Shown here piece by piece: positions 44,060 through 53,567 of a stretch of 64,000 nt of DNA. The notes beneath the pieces were generated by a model that was not told where the DNA came from, did no database searches, and saw only the letters and a program-made list of their open reading frames with translations. Numbering within the stretch: position 1 is the stretch's first letter; each line of letters starts with the position of its first letter. The position numbers and the translations under genes were made by a program. Location of the stretch: the NCBI RefSeq assembly GCF_009687905.1, contig NZ_BLBG01000002.1, forward strand, positions 1 to 64,000, written 5' to 3'. The DNA is from Lacticaseibacillus zhaodongensis. Lineage in GTDB: Bacteria > Bacillota > Bacilli > Lactobacillales > Lactobacillaceae.

Positions 44060-44992
44060 TCATGAGTAGTCCTTCCGGTACAAATGCACCGCCGTCACGA
44101 TTGCCAGCACGAGCCCCAGAATCATGACGATGGTAAAGCCCACCCACGTTTTTTCCCACGGCAGACCCCCAACGTTCATCCCCCAAATCCCGCTGATCAG
44201 TGCCGGAACGGAGATCACCAGTGCCGCGGAGTCGAGGTACTTCATCAGGTGGTTTAGGTTGTTGTCCATCATGTCGGAGAACAGGCCGCCGATGGTCTCC
44301 AGCAGGTCGCGGTATAGTCGAACCATCTTTTCGGCCTGGCGCTGGCGCAGCTGGATGCGGTAGACGAGTCTTTTGGCCATTGAATCAACGAAGCGGTCAT
44401 CTTCAAGGTAGGCGTCGACCGTCCGCTCCATGTCCTTGAGGCTGTGGTCGAGGTAGACCACGGTGCGCTCCGTGTCGGCAAGTTTGAATAGTTCCGCATT
44501 CTCCGTCGTTTTGCGCGCGGATTGGTCGAGGGCGTCGATTTCGTGCTTGATGTCCTCGAGCTCCATGATGAAGTGCGCATAGATCCGCAGCAACAGCTCC
44601 CCAATGAGTTCGGTGAAGTTAGCAAAAGTGTAGTCGTACTCTAGAAAGTCCTGCCAGTAGGTGGAGCCGTCGCCAAAATCGATAATCAGCAATTCCTCTG
44701 CTGCCACGATTGTCACGGGTTCCAGCCGGGTCTCGATCTTCTCATCCCGATTGCTGGATAGATCCATGACCACCAGTGAGACCGCATCTTTCAGCTTGGT
44801 GTCTGGCAAAAGTTCGTGGCGAGTCAGTTCCACCGCTGCGTCGCTGGCAGCAAAGAGGTCTTCCGGCAAGGCGAACTCGGCGCAAATGTCCTGCCGTTCC
44901 TTGTCGCTGGCGTCTTCTAGGATGATGATGTTGCGCTGCTCCTTGTCACACTTCTTAACGGTGTTATCACTTAGTTTGTAGAAAGATATCAT
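44060..44992 (-). CDS. CorA-family divalent cation transporter
   Basis: This 310-residue protein has a long helical cytoplasmic domain and two C-terminal transmembrane helices; the family GMN signature is in GIWGMNVGGLPW. ATG 44992 follows GGGGGGA; ATG 45034 is in frame but lacks a ribosome binding site. It carries Mg2+ (or Co2+/Ni2+) across the membrane. A weak cre-like CTAAAGCGTTTGCA lies upstream. Confidence 0.9.
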   Translation of the reverse strand: MISFYKLSDNTVKKCDKEQRNIIILEDASDKERQDICAEFALPEDLFAASDAAVELTRHELLPDTKLKDAVSLVVMDLSSNRDEKIETRLEPVTIVAAEELLIIDFGDGSTYWQDFLEYDYTFANFTELIGELLLRIYAHFIMELEDIKHEIDALDQSARKTTENAELFKLADTERTVVYLDHSLKDMERTVDAYLEDDRFVDSMAKRLVYRIQLRQRQAEKMVRLYRDLLETIGGLFSDMMDNNLNHLMKYLDSAALVISVPALISGIWGMNVGGLPWEKTWVGFTIVMILGLVLAIVTAVHLYRKDYS

Positions 44993-45167
44993 TGTCAGTG
45001 TCCCCCCAGACATGTTGATGATGGTATTTTGCAAACGCTTTAGTTATCTATCTTAACGATAACATGCTGGGGAGACAGGACAAAGAGCTGTGCTTAGTTT
45101 TGTTGAAGTGTAAACCAATGCGGTACCACAGGCTTAATGCACACATCAATTCTTTTTGTATCCACAC

Positions 45168-45196
45168 TTGACATTAATCTTTGACGGGCATATTCT
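45168..45196 (+). promoter_or_regulatory. Near-consensus promoter
   Basis: TTGACA (45168-45173), 17 bases, TATTCT (45191-45196). Its transcript would run through the small ORF at 45243 and the hairpin at 45425 towards the OppA gene. Confidence 0.7.
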
Positions 45197-45242
45197 AATC
45201 ACAACTTAAGTACAGACATCACACGCGAAGGGGCTGATCAAC

Positions 45243-45323
45243 ATGTTTAACGTTTTGACAACTGGAATGATTGTTTTCGCTAAATTGTTGTTGCAGCCCC
45301 GTTTTGCGTTGCTGGCCTTGTAG
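45243..45323 (+). CDS. Small hydrophobic peptide ORF (26 codons)
   Basis: Sequence begins MFNVLTTGMIVFAKLLLQ and ends ALLAL. A GAAGGGG ribosome binding site is 10 bases upstream and a strong promoter precedes it. It may be a leader peptide for the OppA message, a small membrane peptide or a type I toxin. No homologue is recognised. Confidence 0.4.
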   Translation: MFNVLTTGMIVFAKLLLQPRFALLAL

Positions 45324-45424
45324 GATTACTCATCCGCCAAGATATTATGTGCGGCTTGTGCACGAGCCGCGCTAAGCCAAGATGATGCTGTGCTGGGAAA
45401 GTTTTATAGCTATTTTCTAATTTT

Positions 45425-45502
45425 GCCCAGTTAGCATGTGAAACTATAAACGAAGCTAAGTTCGCCAGTCATCGTTTGTAGCACCTGTTAACTGGGCTTT
45501 TG
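45425..45502 (+). terminator. Structured hairpin and terminator upstream of the OppA gene
   Basis: GCCCAGTTA (45425-45433) pairs with TAACTGGGC (45489-45497) and is followed by T4. Inside, CTATAAACGA/TCGTTTGTAG encloses a small CGAA/TTCG hairpin. It lies between a strong promoter and the OppA start, so it can act as an attenuator. Confidence 0.6.
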
Positions 45503-45551
45503 TATTGATGCCACAATTGTTTTGCGAGTATTACTCGGGAAAGGAATCATC

Positions 45552-47183
45552 ATGAAAATCAAGACTGCTCTGACAGGAGTCGCGATGAGTTCACTTGTTG
45601 TCCTCATGGCTGCCTGCGGTTCAAACAATTCTTCCAGTAGTGCGAAAAAGACTACGATTACATATATGCAGGGTGATGTGCTTCAAACCATGGATCCTGC
45701 GCACGCGTCCGACATTATTTCCGGCCAGTCAATTGACGATACTGAATCGGGCCTCTACCGGTATAAGAACAAGAAAATCGTCCCCGATTTAGCTACTAAG
45801 AATGCAACGGTAACTAATAATGGCAAAACATATACGTTCCATCTCCGCAAGAACGCCAAATGGTCAGATGGTAAAGCACTGACCGCAAATGATTTCGTAT
45901 ATTCCTGGCAGCGGATCGTTAACCCCCAGACCAAATCAGAGTACGCATACATATTTAGTGGGATTAAGAATGCCGATGCTATCATGGCCGGCAAAAAGAA
46001 CTACAGGACATTGGGTGTTAAAGCAATCGGCAAATACACATTCCAAGTTCAGCTGGAGAAGGCAATGCCTTACTTTAACAGCATGATCACCCTGCAGACG
46101 TTTGACCCGGTTGAAAAGAGTGCTGTTGAGAAGTATGGCGCCAAATTCGGGACCAATGCGAAGTACGTCACTTATTCAGGTGAGTACCGGCTAAAGAAGT
46201 GGTCCGGTTCTGAAACTACTTGGACTGAAAACAAGAACAAGTCATACTGGAACGCCAAGAATGTGAACGTTGATCAGATCAAGTACCAAGTGGTTAAGGA
46301 CAACAGCACTGCCCTGAACCTGTTTGAAGATGGCAAGATTGACGATGTTTCCGTATCTGGCGATAGTGCAACTCAAAAGCAAAACGACCCCGCATACAAC
46401 ACGGTTCTGCAAAACGGGACGTACTACCTGGAACTGAACCAGGACAAGGTGCCGGCACTGAAGAACCAGAAAGTCCGGCAGGCACTCTCCCTCGCCATCA
46501 ATCGTAAGCAGTTTATCAAGCAGGTGCTTGGCGATGGTTCAAAGCCAATCAAGACGGTTGTTCCAGCCAACATGATGAGCAACAGTCAAGGAACTGACTT
46601 CACAACCGCTGCTGACAAGGGCTTAAACGCTTATGCTTCATACAACCTCGCGAAAGCAAAGCAACTCTTCAAGGAGGGGATGAAGGAAGCTGGGCAGTCT
46701 AGTCTGAAGATGACCTTACTGACCGATGACACCGATACAGCCAAAGCCACGGTTGAATACCTGCAGAACGCTTTCCAGAAGCTCGGTTCAAACGTCACTG
46801 TTTCAACTAAGGAAGTACCATTTAAGACCCGGCTGCAGCTATCCGCTGACAAGAATTTTGACGTCGTCGTCTCCGCATGGTCTGCTGATTTCCCTGATGC
46901 AATCAGCTTCCTGGATCTGTTCACGACCGGGAATACTTACAACCGGGCGCAGTGGTCTAACAGTGAGTACGACCGGCTGATCCAGGCCTCCAAGACGACC
47001 GATTCCAACAACCCAAGCAAGCGTTGGAACGACATGGTCAAAGCCGCACAGCTGCTCACAAAACAGGATGCCGTTATTCCCGTTTACCAGAGTGGTAAGG
47101 CCCACCTTACTAACACCAAGGTTAAGGGTCTGCACACTAGTCCAAACGGAATGATTTACTGGGACACTGTAACTAAGAAGTAA
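45552..47183 (+). CDS. OppA-type oligopeptide ABC transporter substrate-binding lipoprotein
   Basis: This 543-residue protein has a signal peptide ending in a lipobox (VLMAAC), with the anchor Cys at residue 23. The SBP_bac_5 family signature region (PDLATKNATVTNNGKTYTF and WSDGKALTANDFVYSWQRI) is clear. It captures peptides at the cell surface; no permease or ATPase genes are adjacent, so it probably serves a transporter encoded elsewhere. ATG 45552 follows AAAGGA. Confidence 0.93.
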   Translation: MKIKTALTGVAMSSLVVLMAACGSNNSSSSAKKTTITYMQGDVLQTMDPAHASDIISGQSIDDTESGLYRYKNKKIVPDLATKNATVTNNGKTYTFHLRKNAKWSDGKALTANDFVYSWQRIVNPQTKSEYAYIFSGIKNADAIMAGKKNYRTLGVKAIGKYTFQVQLEKAMPYFNSMITLQTFDPVEKSAVEKYGAKFGTNAKYVTYSGEYRLKKWSGSETTWTENKNKSYWNAKNVNVDQIKYQVVKDNSTALNLFEDGKIDDVSVSGDSATQKQNDPAYNTVLQNGTYYLELNQDKVPALKNQKVRQALSLAINRKQFIKQVLGDGSKPIKTVVPANMMSNSQGTDFTTAADKGLNAYASYNLAKAKQLFKEGMKEAGQSSLKMTLLTDDTDTAKATVEYLQNAFQKLGSNVTVSTKEVPFKTRLQLSADKNFDVVVSAWSADFPDAISFLDLFTTGNTYNRAQWSNSEYDRLIQASKTTDSNNPSKRWNDMVKAAQLLTKQDAVIPVYQSGKAHLTNTKVKGLHTSPNGMIYWDTVTKK

Positions 47184-47192
47184 GTCTGCATG

Positions 47193-47231
47193 GGCAGTTC
47201 AAACGGATAACAATCTGCTGAACTGCCTTTT
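47193..47231 (+). terminator. Terminator after oppA-like gene
   Basis: GGCAGTTCA pairs with TGAACTGCC, followed by T4. Confidence 0.75.
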
Positions 47232-47264
47232 GCTGTGGAGAGTGTCCACGAAGGGGGTGAAACG

Positions 47265-49229
47265 ATGCAGATTAATAAGGTAGAGCTAGCCGACTCGTTC
47301 TGGGACTTCTATCGCGATGCGGTGCGCACCAAAATGCTGCCTTATCAATGGCGGGTCATTAACGATGAAGTTCCCACGCCGACTGTCAAAAGTGCTAACC
47401 CTTATTTGAATAATCAGCCGAGTCACGCGATTCGGAATTTGCGTATTGCGGCTGGTGAAGTGAACGGTCACTTCAGTGGTTATCGTTTTCAAGATTCTGA
47501 TGTTTACAAGTGGCTAGAAGCGGTTGCCTACGTGTTAGAGGCAGGTTGCGATGAAGAGTTGAAGGCGCACGCTGATGCAGTTGTTGCACTTGTTGGCCGT
47601 GCCCAAGCGACGGATGGTTATTTAGACACATACATTCAAATTGACCACCCGGAAGCTAAATTCAAACACGTTTCAATGAGCCATGAGCTCTACGTGATGG
47701 GGCACTACATTGAAGCTGGTGTGGCTTACAATCACGCAACGGGTAACCAAGCGGCCTTGATGATTGCGCGCAAAATGGCTGATTGTCTTGATCACAATTT
47801 TGGTCCTGAAGCGGGTAAGATGCACGGATATCCTGGCCACCCGGAAATTGAACTGGCTTTGGCCAAGTTAGCGGACGCGACCGGTGCGGAGCGCTACTAC
47901 AAACTAGCAGCGTACATGCTGGATCAGCGCGGGAAGCAGCCTGACAACTTTTTCCACCAGCAGAGTGCTGACCGGCGGGAGACAGGCTCACTAGATGAGT
48001 TAGACCGGCAAAATGCTGAGCCGGAAGACGATTATTTTCAAAACGATCGCCCCATCCGGGCTCTTAAACGGGGTGAAGGCCACGCCGTGCGCATGGTTTA
48101 CTTACTAACGGGAATGGCCCGGGTCGCAAGGCATACGCACGATGCGGAGTTGCTAGCCAAGTGTGCGCAAATATGGCGGCACATTACCAATCGGCAAATG
48201 TACATCACTGGCGGTATCGGTGCAGATCCATGGCATGAAGGCTTCGGCCCAGATTACTATTTGCCCAACAGCACTGCCTACTGTGAAACCTGTGCCGCTT
48301 GTGGCATGGTGTTCTTCACGCAACAATTATTGCTGGAAGATCCGCAAGCTGAATATGCTGATTTGATTGAGCGGGAACTATACAATGGCATCATTAGTGG
48401 GATGGCGCTGGATGCGGAGCACTTCTTCTACGTGAATCCGTTAGCGGTTGATCCAGCTGAAATTACCGCAGATAAGGGCCGCGAGCATGTGCTCCCGGAG
48501 CGCCCATCATGGTTAGCATGTGCATGCTGTCCCCCTAACCTAGCTCGGGTAGTGGCCGCCCTGCACCATTATATTTACACGAGTAATGCGGACACCGTAT
48601 ATGTGCAGCAGTTCATTAGTAGTCGGGCCCAATTTGCTAACGGGGTGACTGTGGCGCAGGTTAGTGCATTACCTTGGAACGGAAAAACAACGTTAACGGT
48701 CACGGCGCCAAAGCCAAGTGACTTCACCTTAGCCATTCGCGTCCCATACTGGTGTAATGGGCAGCTGACAGTGACGATTGACGGGATTCCCGGGAAAACT
48801 CAGGTTGATGCAGATGGTTATTGCCGGATATCCCGCAGCTGGGATGACACAACCAAAGTAAACGTTGAATTCGCGATGGCGCCACGGTTAGTCTGGGCTA
48901 ACCCCCGTGTGGCTGCAGATGTTAATAAAGTTGCCATCCAAAACGGCCCCATCGTTTATGCTGCGGAGGAGGTTGATAATGGGCCGCGACTGGCAACCAT
49001 CGCAATCGACCCGTACGTTCCGTTACGCATTGGTCAGCAGGTGCCAATTGCAATGGGTAAAAAGGTGCCGGCAATTCAGCTGGATGCAGTTCGCAAGCAG
49101 AACAGCGGCAAGCCCTTTTCAAGTGTTAAACCTGTAACTGAGTCAATGGAGTTAACGCTCATCCCATATTTTGCGTGGGCAAATCGGGGTGTTAACGAGA
49201 TGACTGTTTGGCTAAACGAAAAAATATAG
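47265..49229 (+). CDS. GH127-family beta-L-arabinofuranosidase-like glycosidase
   Basis: This 654-residue cytoplasmic protein has no signal peptide. Catalytic and Zn-binding residues of the HypBA1 family are seen: Glu-x-Cys in YCETCAACG and the Cys-Cys pair in CACCPPNLAR. The N-terminal (alpha/alpha)6 barrel is followed by beta-rich C-terminal domains. It likely splits arabinofuranosides or related glycans taken up by the cell. AAGGGGG precedes ATG 47265. Confidence 0.9.
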   Translation: MQINKVELADSFWDFYRDAVRTKMLPYQWRVINDEVPTPTVKSANPYLNNQPSHAIRNLRIAAGEVNGHFSGYRFQDSDVYKWLEAVAYVLEAGCDEELKAHADAVVALVGRAQATDGYLDTYIQIDHPEAKFKHVSMSHELYVMGHYIEAGVAYNHATGNQAALMIARKMADCLDHNFGPEAGKMHGYPGHPEIELALAKLADATGAERYYKLAAYMLDQRGKQPDNFFHQQSADRRETGSLDELDRQNAEPEDDYFQNDRPIRALKRGEGHAVRMVYLLTGMARVARHTHDAELLAKCAQIWRHITNRQMYITGGIGADPWHEGFGPDYYLPNSTAYCETCAACGMVFFTQQLLLEDPQAEYADLIERELYNGIISGMALDAEHFFYVNPLAVDPAEITADKGREHVLPERPSWLACACCPPNLARVVAALHHYIYTSNADTVYVQQFISSRAQFANGVTVAQVSALPWNGKTTLTVTAPKPSDFTLAIRVPYWCNGQLTVTIDGIPGKTQVDADGYCRISRSWDDTTKVNVEFAMAPRLVWANPRVAADVNKVAIQNGPIVYAAEEVDNGPRLATIAIDPYVPLRIGQQVPIAMGKKVPAIQLDAVRKQNSGKPFSSVKPVTESMELTLIPYFAWANRGVNEMTVWLNEKI

Positions 49230-49275
49230 CAAATGCTGGTTAACCATGTGTAGACATGGTAGAAATGGAGAAAAA

Positions 49276-50343
49276 ATGGCAAAGTTCAAAGAAGTCCGTG
49301 CGGCAATGGCAAAGCAGGGAGTTGATGCCCTGGTTTTGACCAACCCAATTAATGTTTCCTACGTTAGCGACTTTAGCGGTGATGAGAGTGGCTTGGTGGT
49401 TACTCAAAACGAGGCCGCATTGGTTACTGACTCCCGCTTCATTGAGGTGGCCAAATCAGAGGTACATGAAGCTGACGTACTCATGCATACTAAGGGTTTA
49501 TTACCATTTATGGGTGCGTTGGTCGATAAGTATGGTGCCAAAAAAGTGGGGTTCGAATCTGCGTACATGACCTTCTTTGATTATGACACCCTCCGCAAAA
49601 ACACTAAGGCAGAGCTCGTGCAAACCTGGCACCTGGTGGAGCAGATTCGCGAAATCAAATCGCCAGATGAAGTTGAATTGATCCAAAAGGCAATCGACAT
49701 CGCCCAAGCCGGATACGAGCACGTGCTCAAAACCATCAAGCCAGGAATGACGGAGCGGGCAGTGGCCACAGATTTGGACTTCTTCATGCGGGGATTAGGA
49801 GCAACAGCGGTTTCCTTTGAAACAATTGTTGCTTCCGGTTATCGCTCAGCCCTTCCCCATGGTTTTGCCGACGACAAGGTAATTGAGGACGGCGATGTCA
49901 TCACCCTTGACTGGGGTGCAATTTACAAAGGCTACATGTCCGATCTGACCCGGACGTTTGCAATTGGCACCCCAAATCCAAAGATTGATGAGATTTACAA
50001 ATATGTATTTCAGGCTAACCGCGAGTTGGCAGCTTCAATGAAGCCAGGCGTGCTTGGTAAAGAGTTGCAAGCAACCGCGCACCGTGCAATCGATGCCGCG
50101 GGTTACAAGGACTACTTTGGCCATGGTGCAGGGCACGGGATCGGCCGCGACATTCACGAGGGTCCGGGTGCATGGGGCCCATATTGGGAAACACCGATTC
50201 TGGCCGGTAATGTGGTTACTGATGAGCCAGGGATTTACCTGCCAGGAATTGGTGGGGTCCGGATCGAGGACGACATTCAGATCACTGCTGACGGTCACAA
50301 GCAGTTGTCGATTACCGCACCAGCTGAGCTGTTGCATATTTAG
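49276..50343 (+). CDS. Xaa-Pro dipeptidase/aminopeptidase (M24)
   Basis: This 355-residue protein has the pita-bread fold metal ligands: Asp in LDWGAIYKG and SDLTRTF, His in GHGIGRDIHEGP, Glu in DEPGIYLPG and VRIEDD. It cuts peptides with Pro at position 2, useful for growth on casein. ATG 49276 follows AATGGAG. The next gene begins 12 bases after its stop. Confidence 0.93.
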   Translation: MAKFKEVRAAMAKQGVDALVLTNPINVSYVSDFSGDESGLVVTQNEAALVTDSRFIEVAKSEVHEADVLMHTKGLLPFMGALVDKYGAKKVGFESAYMTFFDYDTLRKNTKAELVQTWHLVEQIREIKSPDEVELIQKAIDIAQAGYEHVLKTIKPGMTERAVATDLDFFMRGLGATAVSFETIVASGYRSALPHGFADDKVIEDGDVITLDWGAIYKGYMSDLTRTFAIGTPNPKIDEIYKYVFQANRELAASMKPGVLGKELQATAHRAIDAAGYKDYFGHGAGHGIGRDIHEGPGAWGPYWETPILAGNVVTDEPGIYLPGIGGVRIEDDIQITADGHKQLSITAPAELLHI

Positions 50344-50355
50344 GAGGATTTGCCC

Positions 50356-50859
50356 ATGCAAAAAGTACGGCGGCGGGACCGGGAAATCGGTCTGGATGAA
50401 ATCAAAAAGGCGGTTGCGGACTGCCACGTTGTGCACTTGGGGCTGAACGATTCGCCCTTTCCGTACGTTGTGCCGACTAACTATGGGTACGAGTGGCAGG
50501 GTGACCAATTGTTGCTGTATATTCACGGCGCGCGGCAGGGCAAAAAGCGCGACCTGATCGCGGCCGACCCGCACGTGTGCATTGAAATCGACGGCGGGAT
50601 GACCTTGCTGAGTGCAGGGGATGAGGCGCCGGATTATTCTGCATACTACCGCAGTGTCATCGGCTTCGGCACCGCCGAGTTGGTTGCTGACGCGGACGTG
50701 AAGCGGCACGCACTCGACCTACTGATGCAGCACGAAACGGGGCGGCATCTGGATAGTTTCAACGCAATCCCGGATAACAAAATCTTCGGGGTCGGCGTCA
50801 TCAAGGTAACAATCACCGAACTGACAGGTAAAGCCCACCCGGCACCAAAAACTGAATAA
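50356..50859 (+). CDS. NimA-like pyridoxamine 5'-phosphate oxidase family protein
   Basis: This 167-residue split-barrel flavoprotein begins QKVRRRDREIGLDEIKKA and includes PTNYGYEW and HGARQGKKRDLI, as in nitroimidazole-resistance-type proteins. ATG 50356 follows TAGGAGG (50341-50347). It probably forms an operon with the peptidase gene. Function is not certain. Confidence 0.85.
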   Translation: MQKVRRRDREIGLDEIKKAVADCHVVHLGLNDSPFPYVVPTNYGYEWQGDQLLLYIHGARQGKKRDLIAADPHVCIEIDGGMTLLSAGDEAPDYSAYYRSVIGFGTAELVADADVKRHALDLLMQHETGRHLDSFNAIPDNKIFGVGVIKVTITELTGKAHPAPKTE

Positions 50860-51140
50860 CAGTCGTTTGAGGCTAGTTCGCAATTAGAAGCTTCGAATTG
50901 ACCAACCACCATCGCTGTCGGCCGACTCCTGACCGTTCGTAATTATGGTGAGGAGTCGGCCACCTTCGCTGCGCTTCGGATGTAGGAGAGTAAGCGGCAA
51001 GCCGCAAACTCTCCCAGCATGTAAACGTGGCCCACAATGCAGCTCCTTCCGCTTAGCCCAAAACGCACCTACTCCAAGTTCGGAATAGGTGCGTTTTCTG
51101 CTAATGCTCAGGAGCTAACCGCATTGTGGCCCACTCTTTT
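50860..51140. repeat. Cluster of three strong palindromes
   Basis: No gene is present. GGCCGACTCCT (50920-50930)/AGGAGTCGGCC (50951-50961) is a perfect 11-bp stem; GGAGAGT/ACTCTCC (about 50984-51015) encloses GCGGC/GCCGC; and a ~108-base imperfect palindrome spans 51027-51134 (GTGGCCCACAATGC with its complement, AAAACGCACCTACTCC/GGAATAGGTGCGTTTT at the centre). The last may serve as a terminator for the converging genes, but it is longer than needed. Confidence 0.65.
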
Positions 51141-52076
51141 TTACAAACTGGTCAGAATGATACCAAAAGTTGGGTCTTGCAGAATATGGCTCAGGATATA
51201 TCGCAACCTGCTGGTGGCCTTGCGCAGGCCCAATTCGTCAAATATTGCTAGGGCGTGTTCGCATTCGTGCTGGCCAGCCGTCCGGTCATTGGTCGCAATT
51301 TTGAACCACCCGTGGAAGAAAATGCGGGTGATTGCCTCTTCAGCGTTAATCGCGGCAAAATGATCGATTTCGCTCAGAATCGCGGCAGCAAGGTCATACT
51401 TCTGCATTGCCAGTTGGGATGTGAAGTCGGCCGTCAACAGGTTAAATGCTGGTCGCTGTTCTGGTGAATTATGGCTGCGTTTGACGCCGATCCGGAGCAG
51501 CGGCAAGTTGTCGGCACTGGGAATCGCGGCGGAAAAGAACTGGAATAAGCTCAGCTCGTATTGGCCCCAAGTGTCGACCTGGTAAAGGTATTGAACTACT
51601 GGGCGCCCGATTATGAACAGCTCTGCCTCGTCGATTTTGGTGCTGTCTGCCTGCGCTAAGGTCGCGGTTAACTCGTAGTAAAGGTAGACGAAGTGATTAT
51701 TGCGGGTCGGCGTGGTCCGGTAAATGGCCCGGGTCCGGTCCCGCTCGGCAATTACCGCGGGCCGGTCGCTGGTTTTAATCACGTGGAATTTTGCAAATGG
51801 CAGCAGGTAGGGACGCATGAGACTGGCGTAGCCACTGTCATGCGGGATGTGCTCCTGCTCGGCAACCGTGTCGATCTGCACCTGGGTGAATTCTTGAAGC
51901 GAAACGTTGATGGCCGTCAGCAGTGTGCGCAGATTGGTGCTAGAAACGTCTGATTTGCCGCGCTCGAACCGGGAAATGAAGGAGCTGGTCAGACCAGTCT
52001 GAGCTTCGATTTCTTTGAGGGTGATCATCTTACTTTGGCGCATGGTTCTAAAGGTACTGCCGTAAGCTAGTTCCAT
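51141..52076 (-). CDS. Rgg/GadR/MutR-family transcriptional regulator
   Basis: This 311-residue protein has an N-terminal XRE helix-turn-helix (ITLKEIEAQTGLTSSFISRFERG) and a long helical C-terminal domain with the TPR-like repeats typical of Rgg. Rgg proteins bind short peptides and often regulate a neighbouring operon. The divergent neighbour is an MFS transporter; a perfect palindrome at 52099 lies between them. No SHP-like peptide gene is visible. Confidence 0.9.
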   Translation of the reverse strand: MELAYGSTFRTMRQSKMITLKEIEAQTGLTSSFISRFERGKSDVSSTNLRTLLTAINVSLQEFTQVQIDTVAEQEHIPHDSGYASLMRPYLLPFAKFHVIKTSDRPAVIAERDRTRAIYRTTPTRNNHFVYLYYELTATLAQADSTKIDEAELFIIGRPVVQYLYQVDTWGQYELSLFQFFSAAIPSADNLPLLRIGVKRSHNSPEQRPAFNLLTADFTSQLAMQKYDLAAAILSEIDHFAAINAEEAITRIFFHGWFKIATNDRTAGQHECEHALAIFDELGLRKATSRLRYILSHILQDPTFGIILTSL

Positions 52077-52098
52077 AATTGTTGCCCCTTAAGCTTGT

Positions 52099-52114
52099 TT
52101 GTCATATATGACAA
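52099..52114. promoter_or_regulatory. Candidate Rgg operator
   Basis: TTGTCATATATGACAA is a perfect 16-bp palindrome between the divergent Rgg and MFS genes. Confidence 0.55.
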
Positions 52115-52191
52115 TTTTGGCGATAGCTGGGCCCCTTGTCAACTATGCTTATGCCATTCAAGAGAGTAGTCCAGACTAGGAGGTCCCCATT

Positions 52192-53490
52192 ATGAACGTT
52201 TTCCGCAAAAATCAGCCTTTTCGCACGATGGCAATCGCAACGTTCTTCAGTACGATCGGTTCAGTGCTATTCAACTTTGTCTTTATCATTTACGCGCAAA
52301 AATTAAGCTATGCGACCGCGGCGCTGTCTTTAGTGTCGGTGGCGAACATCTTGCCCACCGTCGTGACGATCATTAACGGCCATCTTGCCGACCAGACGCC
52401 GCCCCAGAAACGCTTCGGGATGATTGTGGCGTTCCGCTGCGTGCAGGCGCTGCTTTACGTGCTATTGGCGGTGCTGATCGGCGATACCGCCAGCAAGTTG
52501 ATTTTCGGAATTTTGCTTCTGATCAACATTGCTTCGGATATGATTGCTGACTACACCAACGGTCTGGGGATGCACTACCTGCAGCACTTCCTGAAGAACC
52601 GTGATGAGTATCAAGCCGGCGCCGGTTTCATGACGGGTGTGGGGACGACGATCAGCGTGGTCTTCCAGGCGCTGGGTGCGAGTTTGATCGTGCTGCTGAA
52701 CCATAATTACGCCCTGTTTGGTTTGATCAACGCCCTGAGTTTTCTCATCGCCGGGTTGGTTTTGTACCGCAAGCGGCAGGCATTTAAGGCTGCCGATCTG
52801 GCCGCGGCTAAGGCGGCAGCAAGGGCGCAGGCACAGCAGCAGAACCGTGGCGGACTGCGGGAAATCATCAAGTCACTGCAGAACATTATGCAAAATGAGC
52901 TGCTGGCCAGTATGTTACTTCTGGCGCTGCTGATCAACACGATCGGCACGGCGCTGGACGGACTAGCGAACGTGTTGCTCGCGGGGACGCGGGCGCTCTG
53001 GTTCGGGAATTTTGCCAACACGGTTGCGGTGATCGGGGTCGTTAGCTCCGTGGCCATGATCGTTGCGAGCCTATCGACCAAAGACCCGCTGCAGAAGCTG
53101 TCGCTGCCCAAGCTGACCCTGATTACGATGGTGAGCCTCGTAATCTTCTCCGTAAACATGGTGTGGTGGCAGAATCGCTACGTCATGCTGGTGCTCATGG
53201 CCGTCTGCATGTTCCCCATCGGCAAAATCAATCCCCGGATGTCGGCGGAGATGATGGCCATCGTTGCACCGGAGCGGCTGGCGACCACGAGTAGCGCCTT
53301 CCAGACGGTGACGATGTTGGGAGCACCACTTGGCATCGCAATTTTCCTGGGGATTGCTAATCTGTTCAACCCAATTGCGGCGTGGATCGCATACGCAATC
53401 GCGGCGGCACTGATAAGTGTTGTGGCGGTGATCATCATCGTCCGGGCGCGCAAAACGTCAGTCAAGGCCGACGCCGTTAAACAAGCATGA
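52192..53490 (+). CDS. MFS transporter, divergent from an Rgg regulator
   Basis: This 432-residue protein has 12 predicted transmembrane segments and no signal peptide. It begins MNVFRKNQPFRTMAIATFF. AGGAGG precedes ATG 52192. Resembles drug or peptide exporters; the substrate is not known. Control by the Rgg protein is likely. Confidence 0.88.
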   Translation: MNVFRKNQPFRTMAIATFFSTIGSVLFNFVFIIYAQKLSYATAALSLVSVANILPTVVTIINGHLADQTPPQKRFGMIVAFRCVQALLYVLLAVLIGDTASKLIFGILLLINIASDMIADYTNGLGMHYLQHFLKNRDEYQAGAGFMTGVGTTISVVFQALGASLIVLLNHNYALFGLINALSFLIAGLVLYRKRQAFKAADLAAAKAAARAQAQQQNRGGLREIIKSLQNIMQNELLASMLLLALLINTIGTALDGLANVLLAGTRALWFGNFANTVAVIGVVSSVAMIVASLSTKDPLQKLSLPKLTLITMVSLVIFSVNMVWWQNRYVMLVLMAVCMFPIGKINPRMSAEMMAIVAPERLATTSSAFQTVTMLGAPLGIAIFLGIANLFNPIAAWIAYAIAAALISVVAVIIIVRARKTSVKADAVKQA

Positions 53491-53567
53491 TGCCAGTGCT
53501 GTTAGTTTGCAGCTTGTCACGGTATGATGGGGACAAGAAAGTAATGCAACTTTAGGGGGCGGCGCAC

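Noticed and set aside
45425-45502. A T-box riboswitch before the OppA gene
   Set aside because: No T-box sequence (the conserved GGTGG-ACCGCG element) or specifier-loop structure is present.
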